Numbered from the stretch's first letter, positions 5,759-13,535 are shown. The stretch is DNA of 15,677 nucleotides from CBCYMI01 sp965183855 (GCA_965183855.1 CBCYMI010000026.1:1-15677); one strand, 5' to 3'. Numbers and translations: made by a program. Notes: generated by a model from the letters alone, not told the origin.

Positions 5759-5763
5759 CTCCT
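5759..5763 (-). promoter_or_regulatory. Ribosome-binding site that sets the paralog 4 start
   Basis: AGGAG on the minus strand, 7 bases before ATG 5751. The sequence AGGAGTTTTAAAATGAAT is the same as at paralog 2 (AGGAG at 2527-2531). No such site precedes ATG 5714 or ATG 5341. Confidence 0.75.
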
Positions 5764-5843
5764 GAAATAAATAAGAAAGTATCTATCTGTTTTTTTGAAA
5801 ATTAAAAGAAAAAAGCATCTTTAATAAAAGTGTATTGATAAGT

Positions 5844-5877
5844 ATTTATATTAAATTTTACTAAATTTAATATAAAT
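5844..5877. repeat. AT-only inverted repeat, 15-bp arms
   Basis: The arms 5844-5858 and 5863-5877 are perfect reverse complements with a 4-base loop. It lies about 95-125 bases upstream of paralog 4. No G/C clamp is present. Confidence 0.55.
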
Positions 5878-6174
5878 GTAAGGATAAGGCTTTATGGATT
5901 TTGATAATAAAAACAAATAAAATATATTGAAATATTTTAAAATTCCAGAATTCTTATGATAAGGTATATTTACTTAAATTTATTATGCTTTTTAAAAAAG
6001 TGCCATATTTTAAAGAAGTTATTAGGTTTTTTATGCCAATCTGTTTTGATAGAAATAAAATATCTAAAAGGGATTGATTTTGGATTTTATTAATATAATA
6101 TAAAAAATATGTTCTAAATTATCTGATAGGATTGTTTAGGAGATGATTTTAAATTCTGGTTAAAATGAAAAAAT

Positions 6175-6261
6175 AGGCATGATATGCGCTTGGATAATAC
6201 TAAAATCATCGATTTTCAACGCAGTATAAATCAATTGATTTATACGCTTAAGCGCATGCCT
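6175..6261 (+). promoter_or_regulatory. Predicted folded leader (three-way-junction shape) before the thr attenuator
   Basis: The outer stem pairs 6184-6191 with 6250-6257 (8 bp); alternatively 12 bp can form with a 5-base bulge, using 6175-6180 with 6256-6261. Inside are two hairpins: 6202-6207 with 6211-6216, and a perfect 22-bp palindrome at 6224-6245. The outer stem would cover both possible starts of the leader peptide. It could instead be a DNA operator, since the 22-bp palindrome is perfect. Confidence 0.4.
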
Positions 6262-6339
6262 GAAATTCCTTTTATTTCTACTATTATTATTACAATGATT
6301 ACAACGCTTTCCTCTCAAGCTTATATGGAGTGTGGATAG
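6184..6339 (+). CDS. thrL: Threonine operon leader peptide (51 aa, or 27 aa from ATG 6256)
   Basis: This is a short ORF 76 bases upstream of thrA. Codons at 6274-6306 read ISTIIITMITT: four Thr and five Ile codons in eleven. This is the hallmark of a thr attenuator leader, as in the E. coli thrL peptide. It is followed by a terminator hairpin and by an alternative pairing arm that overlaps its last codons. Two starts are possible. ATG 6184 gives 51 residues and has a weak AGG six bases upstream. ATG 6256 gives 27 residues, closer to known leader lengths, but has no ribosome-binding site and lies in a predicted stem. The peptide itself probably has no function; ribosome position during its translation is what matters. 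Symbol given by analogy. Confidence 0.65.
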   Translation: MRLDNTKIIDFQRSINQLIYTLKRMPEIPFISTIIITMITTLSSQAYMECG

Positions 6340-6398
6340 CTAATTAATCAATGATTTAAAAGTTAACAACCCGCTCCAGAAATAGAGTGGACTTTTTT
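6326..6398 (+). promoter_or_regulatory. Transcription attenuator of the thrABC operon
   Basis: Two mutually exclusive pairings are visible. Antiterminator: 6326-6332 (TGGAGTG) with 6372-6378 (CGCTCCA), 7 bp including one G-U. Terminator: 6371-6376 with 6385-6390, then a T-run. A ribosome stalled on the Thr/Ile codons (6274-6306) would leave 6326-6332 free, favouring read-through. A ribosome that reaches the stop codon at 6337-6339 would cover this arm, favouring termination. This predicts higher expression when charged tRNA-Thr or tRNA-Ile is scarce. Confidence 0.6.
6371..6398 (+). terminator. Attenuator terminator hairpin
   Basis: A 6-bp stem with one G-U pair, CCGCTC/GAGTGG, an 8-base loop, then two bases and TTTTTT (6393-6398). 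It lies before thrA, not after a gene, so it is a regulatory rather than an operon-end terminator. Confidence 0.65.
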
Positions 6399-6415
6399 GT
6401 GTTGGAGAAAGTATA

Positions 6416-8185
6416 ATGTCTCAAATTCAGACCAAACCTAAAAACAAGCAAAGTCAAAAATCTGTTATTGTCTTAAAGTTTGGTAGTTCTGTAATGAAAA
6501 CAGAAGATGATTTAAAAACGATTGTCCATGAAATTTATGGTTATTTAAGAAAGGGCAAAAAAGTTATCGCGGTTGTTTCTGCGATTGGAAATGATACAGA
6601 TCATTTATTAAGACAAGCCAATTATATTTATGATCAGCAAAATCCTTTGATTCCAATGCTCGTTCGACTGGGCGAATTCCGTTCTGCTGCTTTATTATCC
6701 ATGGCATTGTTAAAAATAGGAATAAAAGCAGTTACCATTGATCCTGTTAATATTGATTTAATTGCAACGGGAAAAAATATGAATGCAAAATTATCATCTG
6801 TCAATCAAAAGACACTAGATCACTTATTAGAACACAATGATAGCGTGATTATTCCAGGATATGTTGCGGTTAATAAGCAAGGTGAGTATGTAACTTTGGG
6901 GCGAGGCGGAACAGATTTGACAGCTATTTTTCTAGGAATTAAATTACAGGCTGAAAAAGTCAGATTAATCAAGGATGTGGATGGTATCTATATAAAAGAT
7001 CCCAATAAGAGCTCTGAAATCAAAAAAAACACATTACCTTTAAAAGAATTAGACTTTCATCACGCTCTTAAAGTGAATAAAGGGGTTATTCAAAAGAAGG
7101 CTCTTAAGGAAGCTTCTATTTATAATTATCCAGTTTCCGTTGGCGGTTTAATCAGAAATTATGAGACAATGATTGGCGCAAAAAATCTGGATATTAATTT
7201 TAAGAGCAAATATGATAAATTCAAAAATTTAAATCATCAGAAATTTAAGATTGCTCTTTTAGGATGTGGCGTTGTTGGTCATGGTGTTTATGAACATTGT
7301 TTAAGACATTCTAAATTCTTTAAACTCAACCATATTTTGGTTAAAAATCCAGATAAGCATAAAAACCTACCCGATTCGATTTTAACCGATCAAGCCAATG
7401 AGATTGATTTTGATCATATAGATGTTCTAATCGAAGTCATGGGAGGGATTGACCCCGCCTATCAGCTCATTAAAGCAGCTCTCAAAAAAGGAGTGCCCGT
7501 GATCACAGCAAATAAACAGCTTATTGCCCATTATTTTAATGAATTAAAACAGCTTGCATATCAAAATAATGTTCCTATTTTATATTCTGCTGCGGTTGGA
7601 GGTGGCATGCCTATTCTTGAAAGCATTGATCTTTGTGTCAAGAAACAACAAAAGATTATATCTATAGAAAGTGTTGTAAATGGAACCACTAATTTTGTTC
7701 TAGATCAAATATTTAAAGGCATTTCTTATGAGCAAGCAGTGAAACGCGCTCAACAGGCAGGATTTGCAGAAGCCGATCCTTCAATGGATCTTGATGGATG
7801 TGATGCTGCGGCTAAATTATCAATTATGATTCAGCATGCGTTTCAATATGAGTTGCCTGTTGATCAAATTAAACAACAAGCTTTATCCGAGATTACACAA
7901 TTTGATATCAAACAATTAAAAAAACAGAAACAAACAATACGTCATATTGCAAAATGTCAGATAGAAAAGGATATTATACGTGCAGAGATAGCACTTAACA
8001 TCTTGGATCATAAACATTTTTTAGCAGGTGCTTTTAATGAAGAGAATAGGGCAATTATTCATTTTGAAAATGAAACTCTGGCTTATTTATCTGGCAAGGG
8101 AGCAGGGTGTTCACCAACTTCTGAAGCTGTGATGGCAGATTTATTTGATTGTTTACGTTTAAAAGAGCATAAAAACAGCTCATAA
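6416..8185 (+). CDS. thrA: Bifunctional aspartate kinase / homoserine dehydrogenase lacking ACT domains
   Basis: Catalyses the first and third steps from aspartate to threonine: phosphorylation of aspartate, and NAD(P)H reduction of aspartate semialdehyde to homoserine. The kinase domain spans residues about 17-255, with KFGSS (21-25, the family's KFGGTS), LGEFRSAALL (85-94), LGRGGTDLTA (161-170) and KDVDGIYIKDP (186-196). The dehydrogenase spans about 277-580, with nucleotide-binding GCGVVG (283-288), ITANK (363-367), NGTTNF (422-427), the catalytic region GFAEADPSMDLDG (449-461) and GKGAGCSPTSEAV near the end. E. coli ThrA is 820 residues; this one is 589 because the central regulatory ACT region is missing and the two enzymes are joined by a short linker of about 20 residues. 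Allosteric feedback by threonine is therefore not expected. ATG 6416 has GGAG 8 bases upstream. First gene of thrABC, behind an attenuator. Confidence 0.93.
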   Translation: MSQIQTKPKNKQSQKSVIVLKFGSSVMKTEDDLKTIVHEIYGYLRKGKKVIAVVSAIGNDTDHLLRQANYIYDQQNPLIPMLVRLGEFRSAALLSMALLKIGIKAVTIDPVNIDLIATGKNMNAKLSSVNQKTLDHLLEHNDSVIIPGYVAVNKQGEYVTLGRGGTDLTAIFLGIKLQAEKVRLIKDVDGIYIKDPNKSSEIKKNTLPLKELDFHHALKVNKGVIQKKALKEASIYNYPVSVGGLIRNYETMIGAKNLDINFKSKYDKFKNLNHQKFKIALLGCGVVGHGVYEHCLRHSKFFKLNHILVKNPDKHKNLPDSILTDQANEIDFDHIDVLIEVMGGIDPAYQLIKAALKKGVPVITANKQLIAHYFNELKQLAYQNNVPILYSAAVGGGMPILESIDLCVKKQQKIISIESVVNGTTNFVLDQIFKGISYEQAVKRAQQAGFAEADPSMDLDGCDAAAKLSIMIQHAFQYELPVDQIKQQALSEITQFDIKQLKKQKQTIRHIAKCQIEKDIIRAEIALNILDHKHFLAGAFNEENRAIIHFENETLAYLSGKGAGCSPTSEAVMADLFDCLRLKEHKNSS

Positions 8186-8209
8186 ATTCTAATTTTGGAA
8201 ATGATTAAT

Positions 8210-9139
8210 ATGAAACAGTTTGCTCAGGCAATTGCTCCTGCAAGTATTGCAAATTTATGTGTTGGATATGATCTTTTAGGACAATCCTTTCCTGTTCTTT
8301 ATGATAAAATATCTGTTTATCGACGAGAAGAAAAAAAACAAATCATACCAGGAAAGGTCACAGGTATTGTTCAGTGTCTTCCTAAAAAAATTGAACAGAA
8401 TACAGCATTTAGAGCAATTCAATCTTTTTTAGAAGATCAGAATATAGAATTTGGAGTTCAGGTTGATATTGAAAAGCAAATTCCATTAAGCGGTGGAATT
8501 GGAGGCTCTGCGGCTTCTGCTGTTGCAGCTGTCATCGCTGTTAATGCTTTGTTGGAAGAGCCTTTAGAAAAAAAAGCATTAATGCAATATGCGATAGAAG
8601 GAGAGTTTGCAGCCAGTCATTCAAGGCATAGTGATAATGTTGCAGCTTCATTATTGGGAGGCATTGTATGTGCGCTAACGGATGGATATGCACAATTGCC
8701 AGTTCCAAACTCAGTTAGGTTTATTGTATGTTCTCCTGAGGTAAAAATGGAAACGAAACAAGCCCGATCTATTTTAAAACAAGAGATTTCCATTCAACAC
8801 TCTATTCATTATTCACAAAACCTTGCGAGTTTTATCATTCATTTATATGAAGGCAAAATTGATAGACTACAATCTTGTTTTAAAGATATTTGGATTGAGC
8901 CCCAACGTGCAGGATTATTTCCATATTTTTATCCTGTGCAAAAGGCTGCTTTACAGGCAGGAGCGATTGGGTGTTCATTATCTGGTAGTGGACCTTCAAT
9001 GTTTGCCTGGTCATTTAAGGATCAATCAAAACAGGTTCTAACCGCGATGAAAACTGCTTTTTTAAATCAGGAATATCAGGTAAAAACCTATCAAACAGAT
9101 ATGATCGATTCAGGTGCAAAAGAAATTGAGAGCTTATGA
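8210..9139 (+). CDS. thrB: Homoserine kinase, GHMP family
   Basis: Phosphorylates homoserine to O-phosphohomoserine with ATP. It is about 309 residues from ATG 8210, the usual length for the GHMP-type enzyme. Visible motifs: N-terminal APASIANLCVGYDLLG (9-24), the GHMP nucleotide-binding loop LSGGIGGSAAS (93-103), HSDNVAASLLGG (140-151) and the late GCSLSGSGPSMFA (254-266). ATG 8210 is chosen because GGA lies 10 bases upstream and the family's N-terminus fits; ATG 8201 and TTG 8195 are in frame but too close to that site. Many alphaproteobacteria instead use an unrelated homoserine kinase of the APH fold, so the GHMP type next to a fused thrA is worth noting. The gene is 24 bases after thrA and overlaps thrC by ATGA, so translation is probably coupled. 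Confidence 0.92.
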   Translation: MKQFAQAIAPASIANLCVGYDLLGQSFPVLYDKISVYRREEKKQIIPGKVTGIVQCLPKKIEQNTAFRAIQSFLEDQNIEFGVQVDIEKQIPLSGGIGGSAASAVAAVIAVNALLEEPLEKKALMQYAIEGEFAASHSRHSDNVAASLLGGIVCALTDGYAQLPVPNSVRFIVCSPEVKMETKQARSILKQEISIQHSIHYSQNLASFIIHLYEGKIDRLQSCFKDIWIEPQRAGLFPYFYPVQKAALQAGAIGCSLSGSGPSMFAWSFKDQSKQVLTAMKTAFLNQEYQVKTYQTDMIDSGAKEIESL

Positions 9140-10455
9140 GATATATAAGTACAAAAAATCAGCAGGAATTTGTTTCAGTTGAGCAGGCAATATTAACAGG
9201 AATGCCAAAACAAGGTGGTCTTTATGTTCCTGAATATTTTCCTGTTTTGGATAAAACTCTATTTAAAGACAAGATGACATATTCGAACCATGCATTTCAA
9301 ACAGTTTTACCTTTTTTTCAAGATAGTATTTTGCAAGCAGATTTAAAAAACATGATTCAAAATACGTTTGATTTTCCACTAAAGCTTAAAGAGATTAATC
9401 CAAACAAATTATATAGTCTTGAACTTTTTCATGGTCCTACGGGTGCATTTAAAGATTTTGGTGCAAAATTTTTAGCGCAATGTCTTGATCGATTAATTCC
9501 AGAGAACGAAACCCTAACGATTTTAACGGCAACATCTGGAGATACAGGTGGAGCCGTTGCAAGTGCGTTTGATCAGCATAAAAAGGTAAATATTGTCGTT
9601 TTATATCCAAAGGGACGTATTTCTGATTTTCAAGAAAAACAACTCACCTGTTGGTCTAAAAACATATTAAGTCTTTGTGTAGACGGTAATTTTGATAAGT
9701 GTCAATCTTTAGTTAAGTCCATGTTTTTAAATAAAGAATTATCAGATCAATATCATTTAACTTCTGCAAATAGTATTAATATTGCACGATTATTTGCTCA
9801 AATGACATATTATGCATATACAAGCCTAAACCTTTATCAACAAACAAATCAGGCTGTAAGCTTTATTATTCCAACAGGAAATATGGGAAATGGTTTGGCT
9901 TGTTATTGGGCAAAACAATCAGGATTCCCGATTGATCATATTATTTTTGCAACGAATTTAAACAAAACCATTCCAGATTTTTTTAAAACACGGCAATTTA
10001 GACCAGGTGAAAAAAGCATTCAAACGTTAGCCAATGCAATGGATGTTGCAAATCCAAGTAATTTTGAACGATTTTATCAATTGGTTTATTCTGTTAATCC
10101 TTTGAATTTTAAAGAAAATTTAAAAAAAACAATGAGTTATTCCATTTCTGATGAAGAAATCAAAGAAACCCTTTTAAAGGAATACCAGCATTCTCAGAGA
10201 ATCTGGTGTCCACATAGCGGTATTGCTGTTAGAGCCTATACTCATTATATTGATCAAAGCTGGAAAGACAAACCTTGGGTGATTGTTGCGACGGCTCATC
10301 CTTATAAATTCAAAGAAATTATTGAACCTATTATTGATCAAAAGCTTCAACCTCCAGATCAATTTTATCCAATTCTTAAAAAAGAGTCTATAAAAACGCC
10401 TGTCTCAGCACATCAAACAGAAATTATAGCTTGTATGGATCGCTATTTTAAATAA
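9136..10455 (+). CDS. thrC: Threonine synthase
   Basis: A PLP enzyme that converts O-phosphohomoserine to threonine and phosphate, the last step of the pathway. It has 439 residues, close to the 428 of the E. coli enzyme. The N-terminal threonine-synthase segment (PKQGGLYVPEYFP, 24-36) is present. LELFHGPTGAFKDFGAKF carries the PLP lysine K106. TATSGDTGGA (131-140), TSANSINIARL (209-219) and the phosphate-binding PTGNMGN (246-252) follow. The motifs read much more like the E. coli-type protein than a distant paralog. The start ATG overlaps the thrB stop by four bases. It ends the operon; the 37 bases before the converging pncC stop hold no clear terminator, so read-through into the antisense of pncC is possible. 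Confidence 0.95.
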   Translation: MRYISTKNQQEFVSVEQAILTGMPKQGGLYVPEYFPVLDKTLFKDKMTYSNHAFQTVLPFFQDSILQADLKNMIQNTFDFPLKLKEINPNKLYSLELFHGPTGAFKDFGAKFLAQCLDRLIPENETLTILTATSGDTGGAVASAFDQHKKVNIVVLYPKGRISDFQEKQLTCWSKNILSLCVDGNFDKCQSLVKSMFLNKELSDQYHLTSANSINIARLFAQMTYYAYTSLNLYQQTNQAVSFIIPTGNMGNGLACYWAKQSGFPIDHIIFATNLNKTIPDFFKTRQFRPGEKSIQTLANAMDVANPSNFERFYQLVYSVNPLNFKENLKKTMSYSISDEEIKETLLKEYQHSQRIWCPHSGIAVRAYTHYIDQSWKDKPWVIVATAHPYKFKEIIEPIIDQKLQPPDQFYPILKKESIKTPVSAHQTEIIACMDRYFK

Positions 10456-10492
10456 ATTTAGAAAAATAAATTCATAAAAGATTTAAACGAAT

Positions 10493-11002
10493 TTAATGAT
10501 TACTATCTTTTAAACTCATATGATCTTTTATCATCAAAAAGGCATATTCTACGGCTTGCATTCTAATTTGATGGCGTGAATTTGTTTTTTGAAAGGATTT
10601 TTGAATAATTTTAAGTCTGTTTTTATGTTCACATGCGAAATAAACAGTACCAACAGGTTTTTCTTGACTTCCACCTTTAGGACCTGCAATACCGCTTACA
10701 GCAAAATAAAAATCTGCATAAATGAGTTTTTTTAATCCTTCAATCATGCTGTGAACACATTCTGAACTAACGGCACCATATTGATCTAAAATGGATTTTG
10801 GTACATTCAACAGACGGGTTTTAACTGCATTTGAATAGGTAATTCCTGCAAAATGAAATATTTCTGAAGCACCTGGTATTTCTGTAATCAGAGCAGAGAT
10901 TAATCCCCCTGTACAACTCTCTGCAAGTGCAAGCGTTTGTTGTTTTTTTTTTAGGTTTAAAACCAGGTCTTTGCTCATTTGAATATATTTTTTTTCAAAC
11001 AT
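10493..11002 (-). CDS. pncC: Nicotinamide-nucleotide amidase (CinA C-terminal domain protein)
   Basis: Hydrolyses NMN to nicotinate mononucleotide and ammonia, part of pyridine-nucleotide recycling in the cytoplasm. It has 169 residues, the length of the stand-alone CinA C-terminal domain; the N-terminal domain found in full-length CinA is absent. Motifs: LALAESCTGGLIS (23-35), GAVSSECV (about 75-82) and SGIAGPKGGSQEKPVGTVYFA (about 103-123). A GAGG element lies about 14 bases upstream of ATG 11002, rather far. An in-frame ATG eight codons later has no ribosome-binding site. The gene follows ispDF by 66 bases on the same strand and probably shares its transcript. The coding strand contains an A10 tract (10933-10942, encoding KKK) that stays in frame here but could slip. 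Confidence 0.9.
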   Translation of the reverse strand: MFEKKYIQMSKDLVLNLKKKQQTLALAESCTGGLISALITEIPGASEIFHFAGITYSNAVKTRLLNVPKSILDQYGAVSSECVHSMIEGLKKLIYADFYFAVSGIAGPKGGSQEKPVGTVYFACEHKNRLKIIQKSFQKTNSRHQIRMQAVEYAFLMIKDHMSLKDSNH

Positions 11003-11068
11003 TTGATCTTTGTTTTCCTCACATTTTTTGTTTAAATATTAAACATCTAAGAGAATATTAGCTCATAA

Positions 11069-12268
11069 TCATTTTTCGGGTCGCTTTACACTAACAATAG
11101 CTTGCGCGATAATGCCTTGTTTTTGACCGACATATCCAAGCCCTTCTGTGGTTGTTGCCTTTAGGCTTATAAAAGACAAATCCAGTTTTAATAATTCGGA
11201 CAATCTTTTTCTCATGTTTAGTCGATAAGGGTTAATTTTTGGAACTTCAGCAATAATCGTAATATCTACATGTTGCAAATAAGCATTATTTTGGGTTAAT
11301 AAATCAAGAGCATGTTCTAAAAACAGGACGGAATCTTGATCTTTCCATTTTGGTTCTGTTGGAGGAAAAAATTGTCCAATATCTCCAAGAGAGCAACTTC
11401 CTAATATTGCGTCTGTCAGAGCATGTAGAACAACATCGGAATCAGAATGTCCAATGAGCTGATAGGGGCATTTAATAAAAATGCCAGACATATATATTCC
11501 ATTTCCATGATCAAGACGATGCACATCATAGCCAGATCCTGTTACTGTGATAAAGGATTGGTTTTGATGATAATTAGAAGGCATAAAATCTTCTGAATAG
11601 GTTAGTTTAATATTATTTTTTTCACCTAAAACGGTTTTAATTGTTAATCCTGCCTGATGTGCGATTTCAGCATCATCATCAGCCTGAGATTCTAACGACC
11701 ATTTTTGATAAGCTTCCAATAATAGAGTATAGTTAAAGAGTTGAGGCGTTTGTACAATGACATGATTTGTTTTTGGGATTGCTTGTTCAATCCATCCTTT
11801 TTGATTTATTTTTTTAAGAGAATCGGTTAATGGCAAGACAGGAATAACTCCATCTGCATGCTCTTTTTGTTCAAAAAGGCGATCTATAAGCTTTTTAGAT
11901 ATAAAAGGGCGTACAATATCATGAATAAGCACTGTTTTAATAGAGTGTATTTTAAGTGTTTTTAAGGCTAGGAAGCTAGATTCTGTTCGTGTATTTCCAC
12001 CATATATGCACTGAATTTTAGAATCAAATTCTGGTTTGAGATTAAGATGACCCATCATCTGTTTAAATCTATCCTGATCTTCCTTTCTAATCACAATTAA
12101 TAAAAGATCAAAACGAGAATCTTTTATAAAAAAGGATAGGGTTTTTTCCATAGAGGAATGTTTGGAATGAATAGGGCGGTATGGTTTTGGAATACCATCT
12201 CCTGCACGGTTTCCAGAACCTGCGGCTAACAAGATTAAGGCTATTTTATGTGTCATTTTATGTCTCAT
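11069..12268 (-). CDS. ispDF: Bifunctional IspD/IspF, MEP pathway
   Basis: Fused enzyme for two non-consecutive steps of the MEP isoprenoid pathway: cytidylyl transfer to 2-C-methyl-erythritol 4-phosphate (IspD, about residues 7-232) and cyclisation to MEcPP (IspF, about 241-396). IspD motifs: LLAAGSGNR (13-21) with the following PKPY, GGNTRTESSF (90-99), VLIHDIVRPF (113-122) and DDDAEIAHQAG (197-207). IspF motifs: GYDVH (246-250, with metal ligands D248 and H250), GHSDSDVVLHALTDA (273-287, ligand H282), SLGDIGQFFPPTEP and KATTTEGLGYVG (370-381). The 399-residue length fits fused IspDF, known from alpha- and epsilonproteobacteria. ATG 12268 is the longest start; ATG 12256 four codons later has GAG about 9 bases upstream and fits the family N-terminus at least as well. 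It is divergent from dusB and upstream of pncC. Confidence 0.95.
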   Translation of the reverse strand: MRHKMTHKIALILLAAGSGNRAGDGIPKPYRPIHSKHSSMEKTLSFFIKDSRFDLLLIVIRKEDQDRFKQMMGHLNLKPEFDSKIQCIYGGNTRTESSFLALKTLKIHSIKTVLIHDIVRPFISKKLIDRLFEQKEHADGVIPVLPLTDSLKKINQKGWIEQAIPKTNHVIVQTPQLFNYTLLLEAYQKWSLESQADDDAEIAHQAGLTIKTVLGEKNNIKLTYSEDFMPSNYHQNQSFITVTGSGYDVHRLDHGNGIYMSGIFIKCPYQLIGHSDSDVVLHALTDAILGSCSLGDIGQFFPPTEPKWKDQDSVLFLEHALDLLTQNNAYLQHVDITIIAEVPKINPYRLNMRKRLSELLKLDLSFISLKATTTEGLGYVGQKQGIIAQAIVSVKRPEK

Positions 12269-12406
12269 TTATATGCAGTTTTTTTGCTCACATGCTAAAA
12301 ATAAAAAGGATATCTCATCTGGCATTCACTTAAAATAATAAGATATAATTAGTGTTTTATAGCAGATATTCAAACTTACTTAAATCAGATATGAGAGATT
12401 CAAGAT

Positions 12407-12434
12407 TTGACTGATTTTTTATTTCAGATTAAAT
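12407..12434 (+). promoter_or_regulatory. Promoter-like pair for dusB
   Basis: TTGACT (12407-12412) and TTAAAT (12429-12434), 16 bases apart, lie about 50 bases before the dusB start in the ispDF-dusB divergent region. The -35 is good and the -10 only partial. A TATAAT at 12344-12349 lacks a clear -35. Confidence 0.35.
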
Positions 12435-12482
12435 CATTTCTAGAAAAATAATAGGATTTTATCGTGAAATAAAGTGATTATA

Positions 12483-13484
12483 ATGTTTATTTTAGATCTT
12501 ATATCTCAAACGCCTGCTTTTTTGGCTCCCATGTCTGGTATTACAGATTTGCCATATAGAAAACTGGTCTATCAGCTAGGAGGAAAACTAGTTGTTTCAG
12601 AAATGACAGCCTGTAAGCTTTTGATGAATAAAGATAAGAAGATGGTACAAAAAACAGAGCATGCAGGATTTTCTCCTCATATTGTACAATTGGCAGGATA
12701 TGATCCATACTGGATGTCTATCGGAGCTAAAATTGCAACCGAAAAATCAGGTGCAGATATGATAGATATCAATATGGGCTGTCCTTCAAAAAGAGTGACA
12801 GGTGGATTTGCAGGTTCTGCTTTAATGAAAGATTTAGATCATGCAGAAAGGCTGGTAGAAGCCGTTATTTCATCTGTTGATAAACCTGTTACTTTAAAAA
12901 TGAGATTAGGTTGGGATCATCAAAATCTAAACGCAATCCAACTCGCAAAACGTGCGGAAAAAATAGGGGTTCAGGCTGTTTTTATTCATGCAAGAACAAG
13001 GCAGCAATTTTATAAGGGAAAGGCAGATTGGAGCGCCGTAACCGAAATTAGCACTGCACTTAAAATTCCAGTGATTATTAATGGAGATATTGGATCTATA
13101 ACCGAAGCAAGTGAATCTATGAAGGTTTCAAGGGCAAAAGCCGTAATGATTGGAAGATCTGCAATTGGAAAGCCCTGGATCATTTCCCAGATTTCTGATT
13201 TTTTATCTAACACAGAATTAAAAACACGCAAATCAATCCTACTTAAAGATCTGGTTTATGAACATTATGAACATATGTTGGACTATTACGGTGTTTTTAA
13301 AGGAGTTAGAATGGCTCGAAAACATCTTGCTAGCTATATTGAGCACATCCCTTTAGATAAAAGCTCATTGGAAGATCAAAAAGAAGAAAGAAAACAGATT
13401 CGATCTAAATTATGTAAAGAAGAATCACCCTTAATCGTCAAACGTGATATTAAAGCTTATTTTGATTTTTCTATTTTGATATAA
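12483..13484 (+). CDS. dusB: tRNA-dihydrouridine synthase B (NifR3 family)
   Basis: Flavoenzyme that reduces specific uridines in tRNA to dihydrouridine, using FMN and NADPH. From ATG 12483 the protein has 333 residues, typical for DusB. The FMN TIM-barrel runs through residues about 10-235: APMSGITDLPYR (15-26), SEMTACK (39-45), QLAGYDP (69-75), the catalytic region NMGCPSKRVTGGFAGSAL with Cys100, LKMRLGW (138-144), HARTRQQFYKG (169-179), NGDI (200-203) and IGRSAIGKPW (223-232). A C-terminal helical part follows. The start is uncertain: GTG 12474 is three codons upstream in frame, and neither has a clear ribosome-binding site. In many alphaproteobacteria dusB (nifR3) begins the ntrBC-ntrYX region. 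Here an NtrY-like kinase follows directly. Confidence 0.93.
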   Translation: MFILDLISQTPAFLAPMSGITDLPYRKLVYQLGGKLVVSEMTACKLLMNKDKKMVQKTEHAGFSPHIVQLAGYDPYWMSIGAKIATEKSGADMIDINMGCPSKRVTGGFAGSALMKDLDHAERLVEAVISSVDKPVTLKMRLGWDHQNLNAIQLAKRAEKIGVQAVFIHARTRQQFYKGKADWSAVTEISTALKIPVIINGDIGSITEASESMKVSRAKAVMIGRSAIGKPWIISQISDFLSNTELKTRKSILLKDLVYEHYEHMLDYYGVFKGVRMARKHLASYIEHIPLDKSSLEDQKEERKQIRSKLCKEESPLIVKRDIKAYFDFSILI

Positions 13485-13535
13485 ATATTATTGATGTAAA
13501 GAGAGTTGTACAATTTTATGTTTCTATTTTCATTT

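Larger units (their letters stand above)
5752..6183. other. Long AT-rich intergenic region upstream of the thr operon
   Basis: This divergent region separates the minus-strand paralog cluster from the plus-strand thr operon. I see no credible gene in it. It holds the paralog 4 ribosome-binding site and an AT inverted repeat (5844-5877), and it should hold promoters for both directions, but no hexamer pair stood out with good spacing. Confidence 0.65.

Noticed and set aside
6371..6398. T-box or other riboswitch in front of thrA
   Set aside because: No T-box sequence or specifier-loop pattern was seen; the Thr/Ile-rich ORF explains the terminator better.
12319..12349. Sigma-54 promoter in the ispDF-dusB divergent region (CTGGCA and following bases)
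   Set aside because: The -12 GC element is missing at the required distance from GG.
13010..13231. Minus-strand frame inside dusB
   Set aside because: Antisense shadow of a well-conserved enzyme.
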